This document shows, piece after piece, positions 1-9,641 of a stretch of 64,000 bases of DNA. Source of the DNA: Lysobacteraceae bacterium PS02065 (GTDB taxonomy: Bacteria; Pseudomonadota; Gammaproteobacteria; Xanthomonadales; Rhodanobacteraceae); assembly GCA_029959555.1 (NCBI GenBank), contig JASCPI010000016.1:30327-94326 (forward strand), given 5' to 3'. The notes beneath the pieces are model-generated. The model saw only the letters and a list, made by a program, of their open reading frames with translations. It searched no databases and was not told the DNA's origin. Each line of letters opens with the position of its first letter. Within the stretch, counting starts at the first letter, position 1. The translations under genes and the position numbers were made by a program.

Positions 1-1
1 G

Positions 2-322
2 GCGCGGCTCGTCGAGCGCCTGCTCGGCTATCGGGTATTCGGCGACGACGAGGGCCGCATGAACCGCTCGCTGCGCGACACCGGCGGCGGCTTGCTGCTG
101 GTCTCTCAGTTCACGCTCGCGGCCGACACCTCGAGCGGCACCCGGCCGGGCTTCTCGGGCGCGGCGAGCCCGGAGGAGGGCGAACGCTGGTTCGCGCGCA
201 CGGTCGAGCTCGCGCGCCAGGCGCATCCGCGGGTGGAAACCGGGCGCTTCCGTACCCACATGAAGGTCAGCCTCGTCAACGACGGGCCGGTCACGTTCCA
301 CCTGCGCGTCGCGCCCGCCTGA
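2..322 (+). CDS. dtd: D-aminoacyl-tRNA deacylase (C-terminal part)
   Basis: The reading frame is open from base 2 and continues into a tail typical of Dtd, which hydrolyses D-Tyr and other D-amino acids from mischarged tRNA in the cytoplasm. The first visible residues read [18 protein letters not shown]. They are followed by the family segment [16 protein letters not shown] and by [10 protein letters not shown]. Near the end, [15 protein letters not shown] carries the NxGP motif that makes the cross-subunit cis-proline contact in the dimer. About 40 N-terminal residues of the usual ~145 lie outside the window. The remaining part looks intact. The next gene, rpoD, starts 130 bases later on the same strand but appears to have its own promoter region. 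Confidence 0.93.
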   Translation, partial: ARLVERLLGYRVFGDDEGRMNRSLRDTGGGLLLVSQFTLAADTSSGTRPGFSGAASPEEGERWFARTVELARQAHPRVETGRFRTHMKVSLVNDGPVTFHLRVAPA

Positions 323-389
323 ACGGTCCGCGCCCCACGCCTCGCCGCGACAGCGGCTGAAAACGTTTGAATCCTTTCAAATCAACGGT

Positions 390-419
390 TTGGGATGCCC
401 TTGACGCGGCTCCTATACT
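390..419 (+). promoter_or_regulatory. possible sigma-70 promoter of rpoD
   Basis: A good -10 hexamer, TATACT (414-419), lies 35 bases before the rpoD start. The best spaced -35 candidate is TTGGGA (390-395, 18-bp spacer, 4 of 6 consensus bases). A better-looking TTGACG at 401-406 is only 7 bases from the -10, so it cannot pair with it. Just upstream, an imperfect dyad TTTGA-N6-TCAAA is visible (about 365-380). No transcription start is proven. Confidence 0.3.
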
Positions 420-454
420 TCCGAGTCTTTGCTTAAGGTAACAGCGGAATCTTC

Positions 455-2302
<1,848 letters not shown>

Positions 2303-2320
2303 CGCACGAGCCACCACGCG

Positions 2321-3934
2321 ATGGATCGCGAACGACACACGAGGGCGGCCACCACGGCCGCCCTTTTTTCTGCCGTCGTGATGCTCGCGCTGTGCGCCGG
2401 CACGTGGAGCGGCGGCTTCCTCGGTGACGACGTCAGCCTCGTCCACCACGCGCATCGCGTGATCGGCGAGCAGCGTACGCTGGCCTACCTGTTCGGCGCG
2501 TTCACGCAGGCGGAAGGCCTGCAGAACGGCTTCTACCGGCCCACGGGCCTCGCCAGCTGGATCGTGAGCGCACTGCACGCGGGCTACGAACCGGCTGGAT
2601 GGCGCGTCGGCAACGCGCTTCTGCATCTGCTCAACGGATGGCTCGTGCTGCGCCTCGTGCGCCGCATCGTCGGTGTGGATCGCACGCCACCCGTCGCGTG
2701 GTTCGCCGCGGCTGCGTTCTGGCTCTACCCGCTCGCGCCCGAGGCCAGCGTCTGGATCGCCGCGCGCTTCGACCAGCTCGCGCTCGCGGGCATGCTCGTC
2801 GCGTGCGAGCGCCATCTCGCACGACATCGCGTCTTCGACGGAGCGCATCTCGCCAGCCTGCTCGCGCTCACGTTCGCACTGACGTCGAAGGAACCCGCGA
2901 TCCTCACGCCGGGCCTCATGCTCGTCGTCTCGCTCGTCGCGATGCCTGCACCCGCGATGCCAGGATGGCGCCCATGGATCGGTCCCGTCCTGCGCGAGGT
3001 GCGCGACGTGCTGCCTGCGCTCGCGATGCTCGTCGCCTACTTCGTGCTGCGCCGACACCTGTTCGGCCACGCGGTGCAGGTCTACGAGGTGCACGCGCCG
3101 CTGCAGGTGTTCGACTTCGGCATCGTCACGCAGCGTCTCGCCGGCTTCGCGCCCGTACTCGTGCAGCCATTCGGGACCTGGGCCGGCGTGCTCGTCGCGA
3201 CCGTCCTCGGTGTGCTCGCGACAGGTGCCATGGTCGCGCGGCAGGCCGGGTGTTTCGTGCGCGCTTGGCTGCTGCCGCTCGCAGCCGCGGTCGGTTCTGC
3301 TGCCGCGATCGTGGTGCACTTCACCGGCGTCGAGACCACCGGCTTCGGCGCACGGCTGTTCTACGTGACCGGCGCCTGGCTCGCGATCGCGCTGTTCCTG
3401 CCGTTCGCCTACGCCACACGCCACCGTGCGCTGCATGCCTGCGCAACGATCCTGCTGCCCGTGTTCGCGATCCACCTCGCCGTCGCGACGCAACCCTGGC
3501 GCGAGGCTGGCCTCGCGATGCGCGACCTGCTGCCCAGGCTCGTCGCGAAGGCCGGCACGCTGCATGCGCGCGGCGAGTTCGGTCTCGTGCTCGCCGCCGA
3601 TACGCTGCACACGGCCACGTTCGCGCGCAACGCCCAGGGCGGCATGGGGCAGGGCGGTGTCGTGCCCGTCCATCCGCACGCGGGCAGCATCATGGTCACC
3701 ACGCCGTTCGAGCCCGTCGTCGTCGAGCACTTCGAGCGTCTCGGCGGCATCACGCTCGCTGGCGAACGCACGCTGCGCACCTACTGCGTCGACGCGCTGC
3801 CGTGGAACGGCGAGGTCAGGCTCGTGCCGATCACGCTGTCGACGCCGCTCGACCAGCCGGCCGCGTGGTGGCGCGAGTGGACGGCCGCCGTCACCGCATC
3901 AGCCTGCGCCGACGACTTCCCGGACCTGCGCTGA
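2321..3934 (+). CDS. polytopic membrane protein, possibly GT-C type glycosyltransferase-like
   Basis: This unrecognised integral membrane protein has up to 537 residues and about ten hydrophobic segments. The first membrane segment is followed by GGFLGDD, an acidic pair in the first external loop. GT-C glycosyltransferases of the PMT/ArnT/TMTC type have such a pair there. RPTGLASW and a soluble C-terminal part of about 110 residues follow. The glycosyltransferase idea is inference, because no diagnostic domain is certain. The longest frame starts at ATG 2321, but the rpoD terminator covers codons 8-17. A start at GTG 2378 or ATG 2381 would avoid it but would cut into the first membrane helix. 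No clear ribosome binding site decides between them. Confidence 0.75.
   Translation: MDRERHTRAATTAALFSAVVMLALCAGTWSGGFLGDDVSLVHHAHRVIGEQRTLAYLFGAFTQAEGLQNGFYRPTGLASWIVSALHAGYEPAGWRVGNALLHLLNGWLVLRLVRRIVGVDRTPPVAWFAAAAFWLYPLAPEASVWIAARFDQLALAGMLVACERHLARHRVFDGAHLASLLALTFALTSKEPAILTPGLMLVVSLVAMPAPAMPGWRPWIGPVLREVRDVLPALAMLVAYFVLRRHLFGHAVQVYEVHAPLQVFDFGIVTQRLAGFAPVLVQPFGTWAGVLVATVLGVLATGAMVARQAGCFVRAWLLPLAAAVGSAAAIVVHFTGVETTGFGARLFYVTGAWLAIALFLPFAYATRHRALHACATILLPVFAIHLAVATQPWREAGLAMRDLLPRLVAKAGTLHARGEFGLVLAADTLHTATFARNAQGGMGQGGVVPVHPHAGSIMVTTPFEPVVVEHFERLGGITLAGERTLRTYCVDALPWNGEVRLVPITLSTPLDQPAAWWREWTAAVTASACADDFPDLR
2343..2369 (+). terminator. intrinsic terminator after rpoD
   Basis: There is a perfect 8-bp GC stem, GGGCGGCC (2343-2350) and GGCCGCCC (2356-2363), with a 5-base loop ACCAC, followed directly by six T residues (2364-2369). 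This is a textbook Rho-independent terminator. It lies inside the first codons of the longest reading frame of the next gene, which starts at 2321. See the findings. Confidence 0.9.
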
Positions 3935-3948
3935 GCGCGCCGAGCGCG

Positions 3949-4221
3949 TCACAAGTGGATGCGGCTGCGCAACCACGCGTGCGCGCCCTTGGCCTCGTTG
4001 AAGACCGACCAGTCCGCATTCGGCACGATCTGCATGATCGCCAGCGCGTCGCGCGACTGCAGGCGCGCGCTGAGCGCCTCGCACAGTTGCGCCGCCGAAC
4101 CCTTGTACTCGACCAGCCACGTCGACTTCAGGATCGGGATGCCGAGCGGCGCGAGCGCGGCCTTGATGCGCGCATCGTCCCGCTCGGCGTGTGCATCGTA
4201 TGCCACGAAGTACATCGCCAT
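3949..4221 (-). CDS. small Cas2-fold-like (SinR/VapD-type) protein
   Basis: This 90-residue protein begins MAMYFVAYDAH and contains DDARIKAAL, ILKSTWLVEYKG and a C-terminal DWSVFNEAKGAHAWL. A short beta strand ending YD, an amphipathic helix and an STWLVE strand recall the ferredoxin-like fold of Cas2/VapD and the 'SinR-like' small proteins. That fold assignment is inference. The start at 4221 is chosen because AAGGAGG lies 8 bases upstream. A longer frame to 4260 exists but would bury this site. There is no CRISPR array or other cas gene here, so a role in adaptation is unlikely. It faces the membrane-protein gene, with 14 bases between the two stop codons. Confidence 0.7.
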   Translation of the reverse strand: MAMYFVAYDAHAERDDARIKAALAPLGIPILKSTWLVEYKGSAAQLCEALSARLQSRDALAIMQIVPNADWSVFNEAKGAHAWLRSRIHL

Positions 4222-4384
4222 GTCCGCAGCCCTCCTTGTCCACGAAGTAGGCAACGGCAATGCGAAACGGGCGCTGAGCGCCGATATGACGATGACGGCG
4301 CCGACGGTGTGATGGCGGACGATCGTGGGGAAGCTTGCTCCCGTCCGAGAAAGCGAGCCTCCGTCCCGGGCCTCGCAGGAGCCG

Positions 4385-4696
4385 CTACTCGACAGGACGT
4401 GCGAGATCGGTGAGGTAGGCCCCCGTCACGATCCGGAAATCGACCAGGTCGCCTGCTGCCGCAGCACTCTGCAGCACGCACAGCGCCCTGCCGACGACCG
4501 CGGCCTGCTGGACGCCGGGCAGGGCGGGCGCGCCCAGTCCGTACCAGGCGAAGCCGGCCGGTGACGGTGATGTGCGCGTGGCGACGAGCGCAGGATGCAC
4601 CCCGGCGAGGATGGAGCGCGGATCAGGGCCGAGCTCGTCGACTTCGAATGACGCAAGGGCACTCGTGGAAGGCGTCCCGTAGATTCTGGGGCTCAT
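4385..4696 (-). CDS. hypothetical protein
   Basis: This possible 103-residue protein starts MSPRIYGTPSTSALASFEV and ends VTGAYLTDLARPVE. I recognise no domain. The middle part (PAGFAWYGLGAPALPG, then an alanine-rich AAVVGRALCVLQSAAAAGD) has the composition of a folded protein rather than frame noise. The ribosome binding site is weak (AAGG about 14 bases upstream), so the start is uncertain. It is last in a row of minus-strand small genes (4886-5203, 5312-5623, 5620-5916). It may be part of the same transcript, although 189 bases separate it from its neighbour. Confidence 0.35.
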   Translation of the reverse strand: MSPRIYGTPSTSALASFEVDELGPDPRSILAGVHPALVATRTSPSPAGFAWYGLGAPALPGVQQAAVVGRALCVLQSAAAAGDLVDFRIVTGAYLTDLARPVE

Positions 4697-4885
4697 GGCC
4701 GAGGGATGCCTTGGGAGGTCGCGCATCGTAGGGCGCCGTGAGCGTCGCGTCCACGCGTGGCAGCAGACCTGCGGAAGAAGGGCACCCATGGTTTCCGAGG
4801 CTGCTCCGGAAGCGGTCGTCGCGTGGAACACCGCCGTCGGTGTCGCCGAGTCCCTTGGCGGTCGTTCCACGGGGCGCGTGCGGCG

Positions 4886-5203
4886 TCAGAGGATCATCTT
4901 GCGCAAGGCGCCGCTCAGCTGGCGCACCAGCGACAGCGCCTCCTCGTTGTTCTCGTCCGGCATGTCCGGAACCCCGAGCGCACCGCGCGCGACATTCCAG
5001 GCGCACTGGAACGACGCGTGCAGTCGCGCCTTGTCCGGATGCGCGTCGTAGAGGGCCACCATCGCGGCCATCAGCACGACTTTCGTCTGCTGGCTGGTCA
5101 GCGTCGCATCCTGCTGCGTCGCGATCACCGAATCGACGATGTCGATCCTCGCGGCGAGTTGATCGGATCGCACATGCAACGATCGGTCTTCGGGCGATGC
5201 CAA
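4886..5203 (-). CDS. hypothetical protein, TTG start
   Basis: This 105-residue protein of unknown function is probably soluble and mostly helical: SLHVRSDQLAARIDIVDSVI, then TKVVLMAAMVALYDAHPDKA, then DENNEEALSLVRQLSGALRK at the end. The start is taken as TTG at 5203 because AAGGAG stands 6 bases before it. An ATG 21 codons further upstream (5266) lacks such a site and adds a proline/arginine-rich leader. The gene belongs to a minus-strand row of small unknown genes. I find no catalytic or metal-binding motif. Confidence 0.55.
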   Translation of the reverse strand: MASPEDRSLHVRSDQLAARIDIVDSVIATQQDATLTSQQTKVVLMAAMVALYDAHPDKARLHASFQCAWNVARGALGVPDMPDENNEEALSLVRQLSGALRKMIL

Positions 5204-5311
5204 GGTGCTCTCCTTGCGAGTGGGACGGAGCGGTTCACGTGCCAGCAGCGGTGTCGTACCCGGCACGTGGCACTTCCGCCATCGGCACGACCATCGTCGT
5301 GTGATGCGGAT

Positions 5312-5623
5312 CTACCGAACCGGATTGCGACGCAGTTCCGCGAGCGCGACGAGATGGGGTCTCAAGGCCTCGAGATGGTGACCGAAGGTCTGTACCGCGG
5401 CGTCGAATGCGCCGATCGCGCCACCTCTTTCGATGAAGCTGGCGATCAGTTCGTCGAGCGCGCGTCCCTGCTTCACGATCTCCACGGCGAAGCCCATGCG
5501 GGCCGCGATCGCCGCGTCGCGGCTCGTCACCACGTTGCGTGCCCACGTCCTGTGGGCCGCGGTCACGGGGCGGTGCACGCTGTTGCGGGATTCCGGAGAC
5601 CGACCCGTCGTCGTGCGCTTCAT
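5312..5623 (-). CDS. hypothetical protein, translationally coupled
   Basis: This 103-residue protein of unknown function starts MKRTTTGRSPESRNSVHRP. Its second half looks helical and hydrophobic-patterned (DAAIAARMGFAVEIVKQGRA, ELIASFIERGGAIGAFDAAV). The start at 5623 is chosen because it overlaps the TGA of the upstream gene as ATGA. That is a classic sign of translational coupling and explains the lack of a Shine-Dalgarno sequence. A longer frame to 5689 is possible but less convincing. I see no known domain. Confidence 0.45.
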   Translation of the reverse strand: MKRTTTGRSPESRNSVHRPVTAAHRTWARNVVTSRDAAIAARMGFAVEIVKQGRALDELIASFIERGGAIGAFDAAVQTFGHHLEALRPHLVALAELRRNPVR

Positions 5624-5916
5624 GCCGGTGAGGACGCTGCCCACGACGGTGATGCCAGCGCCTCCATGACGAGAGCGTGGTACGGCCATCCGCGGAAGAA
5701 GTGGTCCGCATCCGAGGATGCCGTGAAGCTGACGCTCACGCGATCGCTGAGCGTGGACTCCGCCGGGTCGATCGCTGCATGGTGGCGGCCGACCGAGACC
5801 CTGAAGCCCGCTGCTCCCTCGCGCTCGATCGTGACGGAAAGGCAGCCTCCGTCTTCGGCGACCTCGTCGCCTCGGACGTGGACCGCATCGGTCAGCACGA
5901 CCCGGGGCTCCGACAT
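5620..5916 (-). CDS. hypothetical protein
   Basis: This possible 98-residue protein starts MSEPRVVLTDAVHVRGDEVA and continues through GGCLSVTIEREGAAGFRVSV to SASHADHFF-like text (TASSDADHFFRGWPYHALVM). Alternating hydrophobic and charged residues suggest beta strands. I recognise no family. Its stop codon overlaps the next start by ATGA. Directly upstream in another frame lies a short open stretch (5892-6011, MTMSFVDVPGLAPAMRL) that reads like plausible protein and overlaps this start by 25 bases. The two could be one gene split by a frameshift, or separate peptides. No good ribosome binding site is visible. Confidence 0.4.
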   Translation of the reverse strand: MSEPRVVLTDAVHVRGDEVAEDGGCLSVTIEREGAAGFRVSVGRHHAAIDPAESTLSDRVSVSFTASSDADHFFRGWPYHALVMEALASPSWAASSPA

Positions 5917-6448
5917 GCGACCCGGACGACGAAGCCGCCCGGTCGCGCGCTCGGGACGCGCAGGCGCATCGCCGGCGCCAGGCCGGGGACGTCGACGAAT
6001 GACATGGTCATGGTCCGGTAGGCCGGTGGAACCCGGCATGGTGCAGCTCGGCTACCCGTGGACGCGCTGGCCATTGCGGCCCAGGACGGAGGCGATCCCC
6101 GACTGGGGGAGCGTCGCCGTGACGTGCGCGGTAGAAGAGGAACCAACCTACGCCGGGGGCGTGGAGCCGTCAACGGAAAGGTTCCGCGGCGTCGCGGTAT
6201 CGAGTCCCGATGGCATGCGTCGTCGTTCGATGCAGGCCCGGCCTGCAGCGCCGGATGGATTCGCGTCGTCGCATACGGCCGTGGCTACTGCATGCGTGGG
6301 CGACGTGCCTACGTCGCGCGTGCCCCCTCGGGAGCGGGACGGTACACTGCGCGCCGCAGGCCGGCCAACGCGGGCGGCGGTCGCAGACAGGGCGCGATTG
6401 CACCGCAATTGCGCCGACGCCCCTCGCATCAGCCCGCAAACCCGCTAC
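5917..6448. other. stretch without a confident gene, upstream of the tRNA
   Basis: No convincing protein gene is seen on either strand apart from a possible 39-codon frame at 5892-6011 (minus). The open frames here have arginine-rich translations typical of GC-rich noise. A TACACT hexamer at 6343-6348 resembles a -10 element about 100 bases before the tRNA, but no matching -35 is clear. Confidence 0.5.
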
Positions 6449-6521
<73 letters not shown>

Positions 6522-6554
6522 TGATCGACCATTCGAAATCGAAGCTGTTGTGCG

Positions 6555-6772
6555 GGAAAGCATAGGTTGGCCGCGCACTCTCCTCCCGAAAGGCTCGTCG
6601 GCGTGACTTGCGTGATCGCAAATTTCTGATCGCGATGATCTTTCTACTCTTGTACTGAGCTGCGAGGGTCGAAGGAGTCGGGCGACCAGCGTCAAGGACT
6701 TTAGCGTGCGCGTGCGAATTCAGTCGTGTTGACCGGCCAACGGAAAGCATAGTTTGGCCGCATATCTCCCGA
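6555..6772 (+). repeat. imperfect direct repeat of about 30 bp, two copies
   Basis: Copy 1 (6555-6588) and copy 2 (6742-6772) share GGAAAGCATAG, one differing base, TTGGCCGC, and then a similar C/T-rich end finishing in CTCCCGA. The copies are 187 bases apart, between the tRNA and the H-NS-family gene. They may be remnants of an attachment-site duplication or a duplicated regulatory site for the downstream gene. The sequence alone does not decide. Confidence 0.6.
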
Positions 6773-6796
6773 TCACAGTCCTTCGGAGTAATTTCC

Positions 6797-7135
6797 ATGC
6801 CCATCGCACTGAACAAACTGTCCTCCATAGAGCTAGCCGAGCTGCGCGCCCAGCTTGAGCAGCGCCAGGTCGAGCTGCAGAAGCAGACGCTCGAGGTGCT
6901 TCGCGAGAAGGTGTTCGCGATGATCGAGAAGGAAGGTCTGACGATCGATCAGGTGTTCGGCTCCAGGACGAAAGGGCGTCAGCCTGCTCGCACGACGAAT
7001 GCCCTGGTTCCGAAGAAGTACCGCAATCCCAAATCGCCCCATCAGGAGTGGAGCGGGCGAGGACGTCAGCCGGCATGGTTCGCCGAAGCGATCGCTTCCG
7101 GAACGAAAGAAAAGTCCCTTCTGATCAAGTCCTGA
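6797..7135 (+). CDS. H-NS family nucleoid-associated protein
   Basis: This 112-residue DNA-binding protein has an N-terminal helical, coiled-coil-like oligomerisation part (residues ~8-60, LSSIELAELRAQLEQRQVEL). A basic linker follows, then a C-terminal H-NS DNA-binding domain with the core KYRNPKSPHQEWSGRGRQP. SGRGRQP corresponds to the AT-hook-like loop that inserts into the minor groove. H-NS-type proteins silence AT-rich or acquired DNA. The gene follows the tRNA and a duplicated sequence, at the edge of a block of accessory genes, so it may be an island-encoded paralogue. It stands alone, and ATTTCC precedes the ATG with only a weak Shine-Dalgarno sequence. Confidence 0.85.
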   Translation: MPIALNKLSSIELAELRAQLEQRQVELQKQTLEVLREKVFAMIEKEGLTIDQVFGSRTKGRQPARTTNALVPKKYRNPKSPHQEWSGRGRQPAWFAEAIASGTKEKSLLIKS

Positions 7136-7421
7136 GGATCGTCATCGGCATGCAACGACGAGCACTGCAGGGAATCGGCAGCTGACCCAGGCCGAATCAC
7201 GGGCGCAGGCAACGAGCGCCCTTTCACTCCATTCGAATCGGAAAACCTTATCTCCGCTGAGGCGAACGGACCCGTGCTGAAGCCGGGCGAGTCGACGCGT
7301 GCGTCCTTCGGCACACGTTTCACATTGCTTGGGTGCACGGTTCAAGGGTTCTGATCGAGGTGGGCCGAGGGCCGCGCCTCGAAGGGATTGGCCAGCCGCA
7401 GACCGATCAGGAAACCGCGCC

Positions 7422-8342
7422 TTACTTAGAAGGCACATTGCTTCCGAGGTCGCGATCGAGCAAGCAATCGATGAACGCTCGCAGTGCTGGCAGGAGGTAG
7501 CGTCTGCTGGAGTAGTAGAGGTACAAGCCCGGCACGGTCGGCGACCAGTCGGCGAGTACGCGCTTGAGGCGTCCGTCCTGCAGGGCTTCGGCGATGTCGT
7601 CGTCGTTATAGGCGTAGAAGACCCCGAGCCCTTGCAGCGCGGCGGGCACGACGATGTCCTGATGGTTGGCGATGATCCTTCCCTCGCCGAAAAACTCGAC
7701 AAGCTTGCCCTTCTTCTTGAACTGCCATCCCGCAACTTTTCCGCTGCCGGGGAATCGCCAGTTGATGCATTGATGCCGATGCAGGTCGTTCGGCGTCTTG
7801 GGCTCGCCGTGCTCGGCGAGATAGTGCGGTGAGGCCACCGCCAGCAGTTCGATGTCGGGAGTGAGGCGGACCGCCACCATATCCTTCTGCAATCGGCCGC
7901 CGACTCGAATACCGGCGTCGAAACCTTCGCTCGCGATGTCACTCAGGCCGTCGTCGATGACGATGTCCAGCACGACGTCCGGATGAGTCTTCGCGAATCG
8001 CCCAAGCCTGGGAGCGATCACCCTCTTCGCCGCCATGCTCAGCGTATTGATCCGCAGCGTTCCCGACGCCCGTGCGTTCGCGCCCACCGCCTGAGCGACG
8101 GCCTCGTCCATGTCACGCAGCATCGGAGCGATCCGCTCGTGCAGCCGCCGGCCGGGTTCCGTCGGCGAAACGCTGCGCGTCGTGCGGTTCAACAACCGGA
8201 CACCGAGCCGCGATTCCAGCTGGCGAATGATCTGGCTAAGGGCCGATCGGGACAGGCCCAGATGATCAGCGGCGCGGGCGAAGCTGACCCGATCGACGAT
8301 CGCCACGAAGGCCTTGAGTTCCGCGAATTCAGAACCCCGCAT
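7422..8342 (-). CDS. LysR-family transcriptional regulator
   Basis: This 306-residue LysR-type regulator has an N-terminal winged helix-turn-helix (residues ~1-62, SFARAADHLGLSRSALSQII) and a periplasmic-binding-protein-like effector domain (~90-300). The domain contains the family turn DIASEGFDAGIRVGG and a late YYSSRRYLLPALRAFIDCL. This subtype (AaeR/PgrR-like) usually controls a divergent oxidoreductase gene. Here the divergent genes encode a SnoaL-like protein and a short-chain dehydrogenase, which are the natural targets. The shared 100-base control region contains a dyad described separately. The effector is unknown. Confidence 0.92.
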   Translation of the reverse strand: MRGSEFAELKAFVAIVDRVSFARAADHLGLSRSALSQIIRQLESRLGVRLLNRTTRSVSPTEPGRRLHERIAPMLRDMDEAVAQAVGANARASGTLRINTLSMAAKRVIAPRLGRFAKTHPDVVLDIVIDDGLSDIASEGFDAGIRVGGRLQKDMVAVRLTPDIELLAVASPHYLAEHGEPKTPNDLHRHQCINWRFPGSGKVAGWQFKKKGKLVEFFGEGRIIANHQDIVVPAALQGLGVFYAYNDDDIAEALQDGRLKRVLADWSPTVPGLYLYYSSRRYLLPALRAFIDCLLDRDLGSNVPSK

Positions 8343-8365
8343 TGTGCATCGATTCCTACATAGCC

Positions 8366-8376
8366 TGATCAGATCA
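8366..8376. promoter_or_regulatory. possible LysR operator dyad
   Basis: In the region between the divergent LysR gene and the SnoaL/SDR genes, TGATC-A-GATCA forms a perfect short dyad. It is followed by an A/T-rich stretch ending in CTGATAG, which repeats part of the half-site. The A/T content stands out against GC-rich surroundings. It is a likely place for regulator binding and both promoters. The exact hexamers cannot be fixed by eye. Confidence 0.35.
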
Positions 8377-8442
8377 TAGATGATTCTCTAACCTGATAGA
8401 ACGCATCACTCTTGCTCCGCACACCCCAACCGGAGCATCGCA

Positions 8443-8772
8443 ATGAACGAACTGGATCTGCCCGAGCCGATTGCCCATTACTTCGAAGCCGACGGCCAGG
8501 ACGGCCAAGCCGTTGCCCGCTGCTTCACCAAGGGCGGCGTCGTCCTGGACGAAGGCAAGACGCATTCGGGCCACGCTGCGATCGAAGCATGGAAGACCGA
8601 GTCGTCGGCCAAGTACAGCTACACCGCCAAGCCCCGCACGCTGGAGACACAGGGGCGCCGCTACATCGTGACCAGCCAGGTATCGGGCAACTTCCCGGGC
8701 AGCCCGCTGGACCTGCGTTGCGCCTTCATCCTGGAGCGCGGCAAGATCGCTTCGCTGGAGGTCGTGCCATGA
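8443..8772 (+). CDS. SnoaL-like / nuclear transport factor 2 family protein
   Basis: This 109-residue protein has the SnoaL/NTF2-like cone fold pattern. An N-terminal helix (PEPIAHYFEADGQDGQAVAR) is followed by a strand with FTKGGVVLDEGKTHSGHAAI. VTSQVSGNFPGSPLDLRCAF and a final strand KIASLEVVP close the domain. Members act as small-molecule isomerases or cyclases, or have no known activity. CGGAG precedes the ATG by 8 bases. Its stop codon overlaps the SDR start as ATGA, so the two are translated together. The pair, with the divergent LysR gene, forms a unit seen in many soil bacteria. The substrate is unknown. Confidence 0.85.
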   Translation: MNELDLPEPIAHYFEADGQDGQAVARCFTKGGVVLDEGKTHSGHAAIEAWKTESSAKYSYTAKPRTLETQGRRYIVTSQVSGNFPGSPLDLRCAFILERGKIASLEVVP

Positions 8773-9551
8773 GCTTCGACCTCCAGCTGGCGGGCAAGCG
8801 GGTGGTGGTTACGGGCGGCACGCAAGGCATCGGCGCGGCCGTCGTCGAACAACTGTCGACGCTCGGTGCGCGTGTCGTGGCGACAGCGCGCTCGGAGCCG
8901 AAGAGGGCCGTCGCTCACGTGCATTATGTGGCGGCCGACATGTCCACAGCCGATGGTGTCGGCAAGGCGGTCGAGGCCGCCGGGCACCACCTTGGTGGAA
9001 TCGACATCCTGATCAACGTGGTGGGCGGGTCCTCCGCGCCTGCGGGCGGCTTCGCGAGACTCGATGATGCGGAGTGGGCGAAGGCACTCGACCTCAATCT
9101 GATGTCGTCCGTGCGAATGGATCGCGCATTGCTTCCCGCGATGATCGCACAACGATCCGGAGTGATCCTTCATGTGACGTCGATCCAACGCATGCTGCCG
9201 TTGCATGACTCGACGATCGCGTATGCCGCCGCCAAGGCCGCGTTGTCCACCTACAGCAAGGCGCTCTCCAAGGAAGTCACACCCAAGGGCGTACGTGTGA
9301 TTCGGGTTTCACCGGGATGGGTGGAGACCGACGCTTCGATTGATTTCCTCGGTGGTATCGCGGCCAACGCGGGAACGGACTACGAAGGTGCCAAGCAGAT
9401 GGTCATGGATGCGCTCGGCGGGATTCCGCTGGGGCGCCCCGCGAAGCCGAGCGAGGTGGCCGATCTCATCGCATTCCTGGTGTCGCCCCGCGCCGAGTCC
9501 ATCTCAGGGACGGAATACACCATCGATGGCGGGACCGTGCCGACGTCGTAA
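8769..9551 (+). CDS. short-chain dehydrogenase/reductase (SDR)
   Basis: This 260-residue classical SDR oxidoreductase uses NAD(P)(H). The Rossmann motif TGGTQGIG is at residues 15-22. The NNAG-type motif is replaced by INVVGGSS, the catalytic serine lies in VTSIQR, and the YxxxK pair reads YAAAK. The C-terminal segment ends GTEYTIDGGTVPTS, as in this family. The start at 8769 overlaps the stop of the SnoaL-like gene (ATGA). A frame open further upstream is only the shadow of that gene. A divergent LysR regulator probably controls it. The substrate cannot be read from the sequence. Confidence 0.93.
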   Translation: MSFDLQLAGKRVVVTGGTQGIGAAVVEQLSTLGARVVATARSEPKRAVAHVHYVAADMSTADGVGKAVEAAGHHLGGIDILINVVGGSSAPAGGFARLDDAEWAKALDLNLMSSVRMDRALLPAMIAQRSGVILHVTSIQRMLPLHDSTIAYAAAKAALSTYSKALSKEVTPKGVRVIRVSPGWVETDASIDFLGGIAANAGTDYEGAKQMVMDALGGIPLGRPAKPSEVADLIAFLVSPRAESISGTEYTIDGGTVPTS

Positions 9552-9620
9552 GGGCCTCGTGCTTTCGTTCTCGGCACCGCAAGGCCGCCGTTCTTCCCGA
9601 GCGCGGAGCCTTCCGCTCAC

Positions 9621-9641
9621 CCGCCTACCGAAGGTAGGCGG
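9621..9641 (+). terminator. hairpin after the SDR gene
   Basis: A perfect 9-bp stem, CCGCCTACC and GGTAGGCGG, has a three-base GAA loop and lies 70 bases after the SDR stop. No long T-run follows (AGCTTCATT). It may be a weak intrinsic terminator or an RNA-stabilising hairpin. Confidence 0.5.

Noticed and set aside
401..406. TTGACG as the -35 of the rpoD promoter
   Set aside because: It is only 7 bases from TATACT, too close to work as a -35 for that -10.
3949..4221. A CRISPR-Cas locus around the Cas2-like gene
   Set aside because: No direct-repeat array and no other cas gene are visible anywhere in the window.
5892..6011. A 39-codon minus-strand frame, MTMSFVDVPGLAPAMRL...
   Set aside because: It reads like protein but is short and has no ribosome binding site. 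It is mentioned only as a possible fragment of the next gene.
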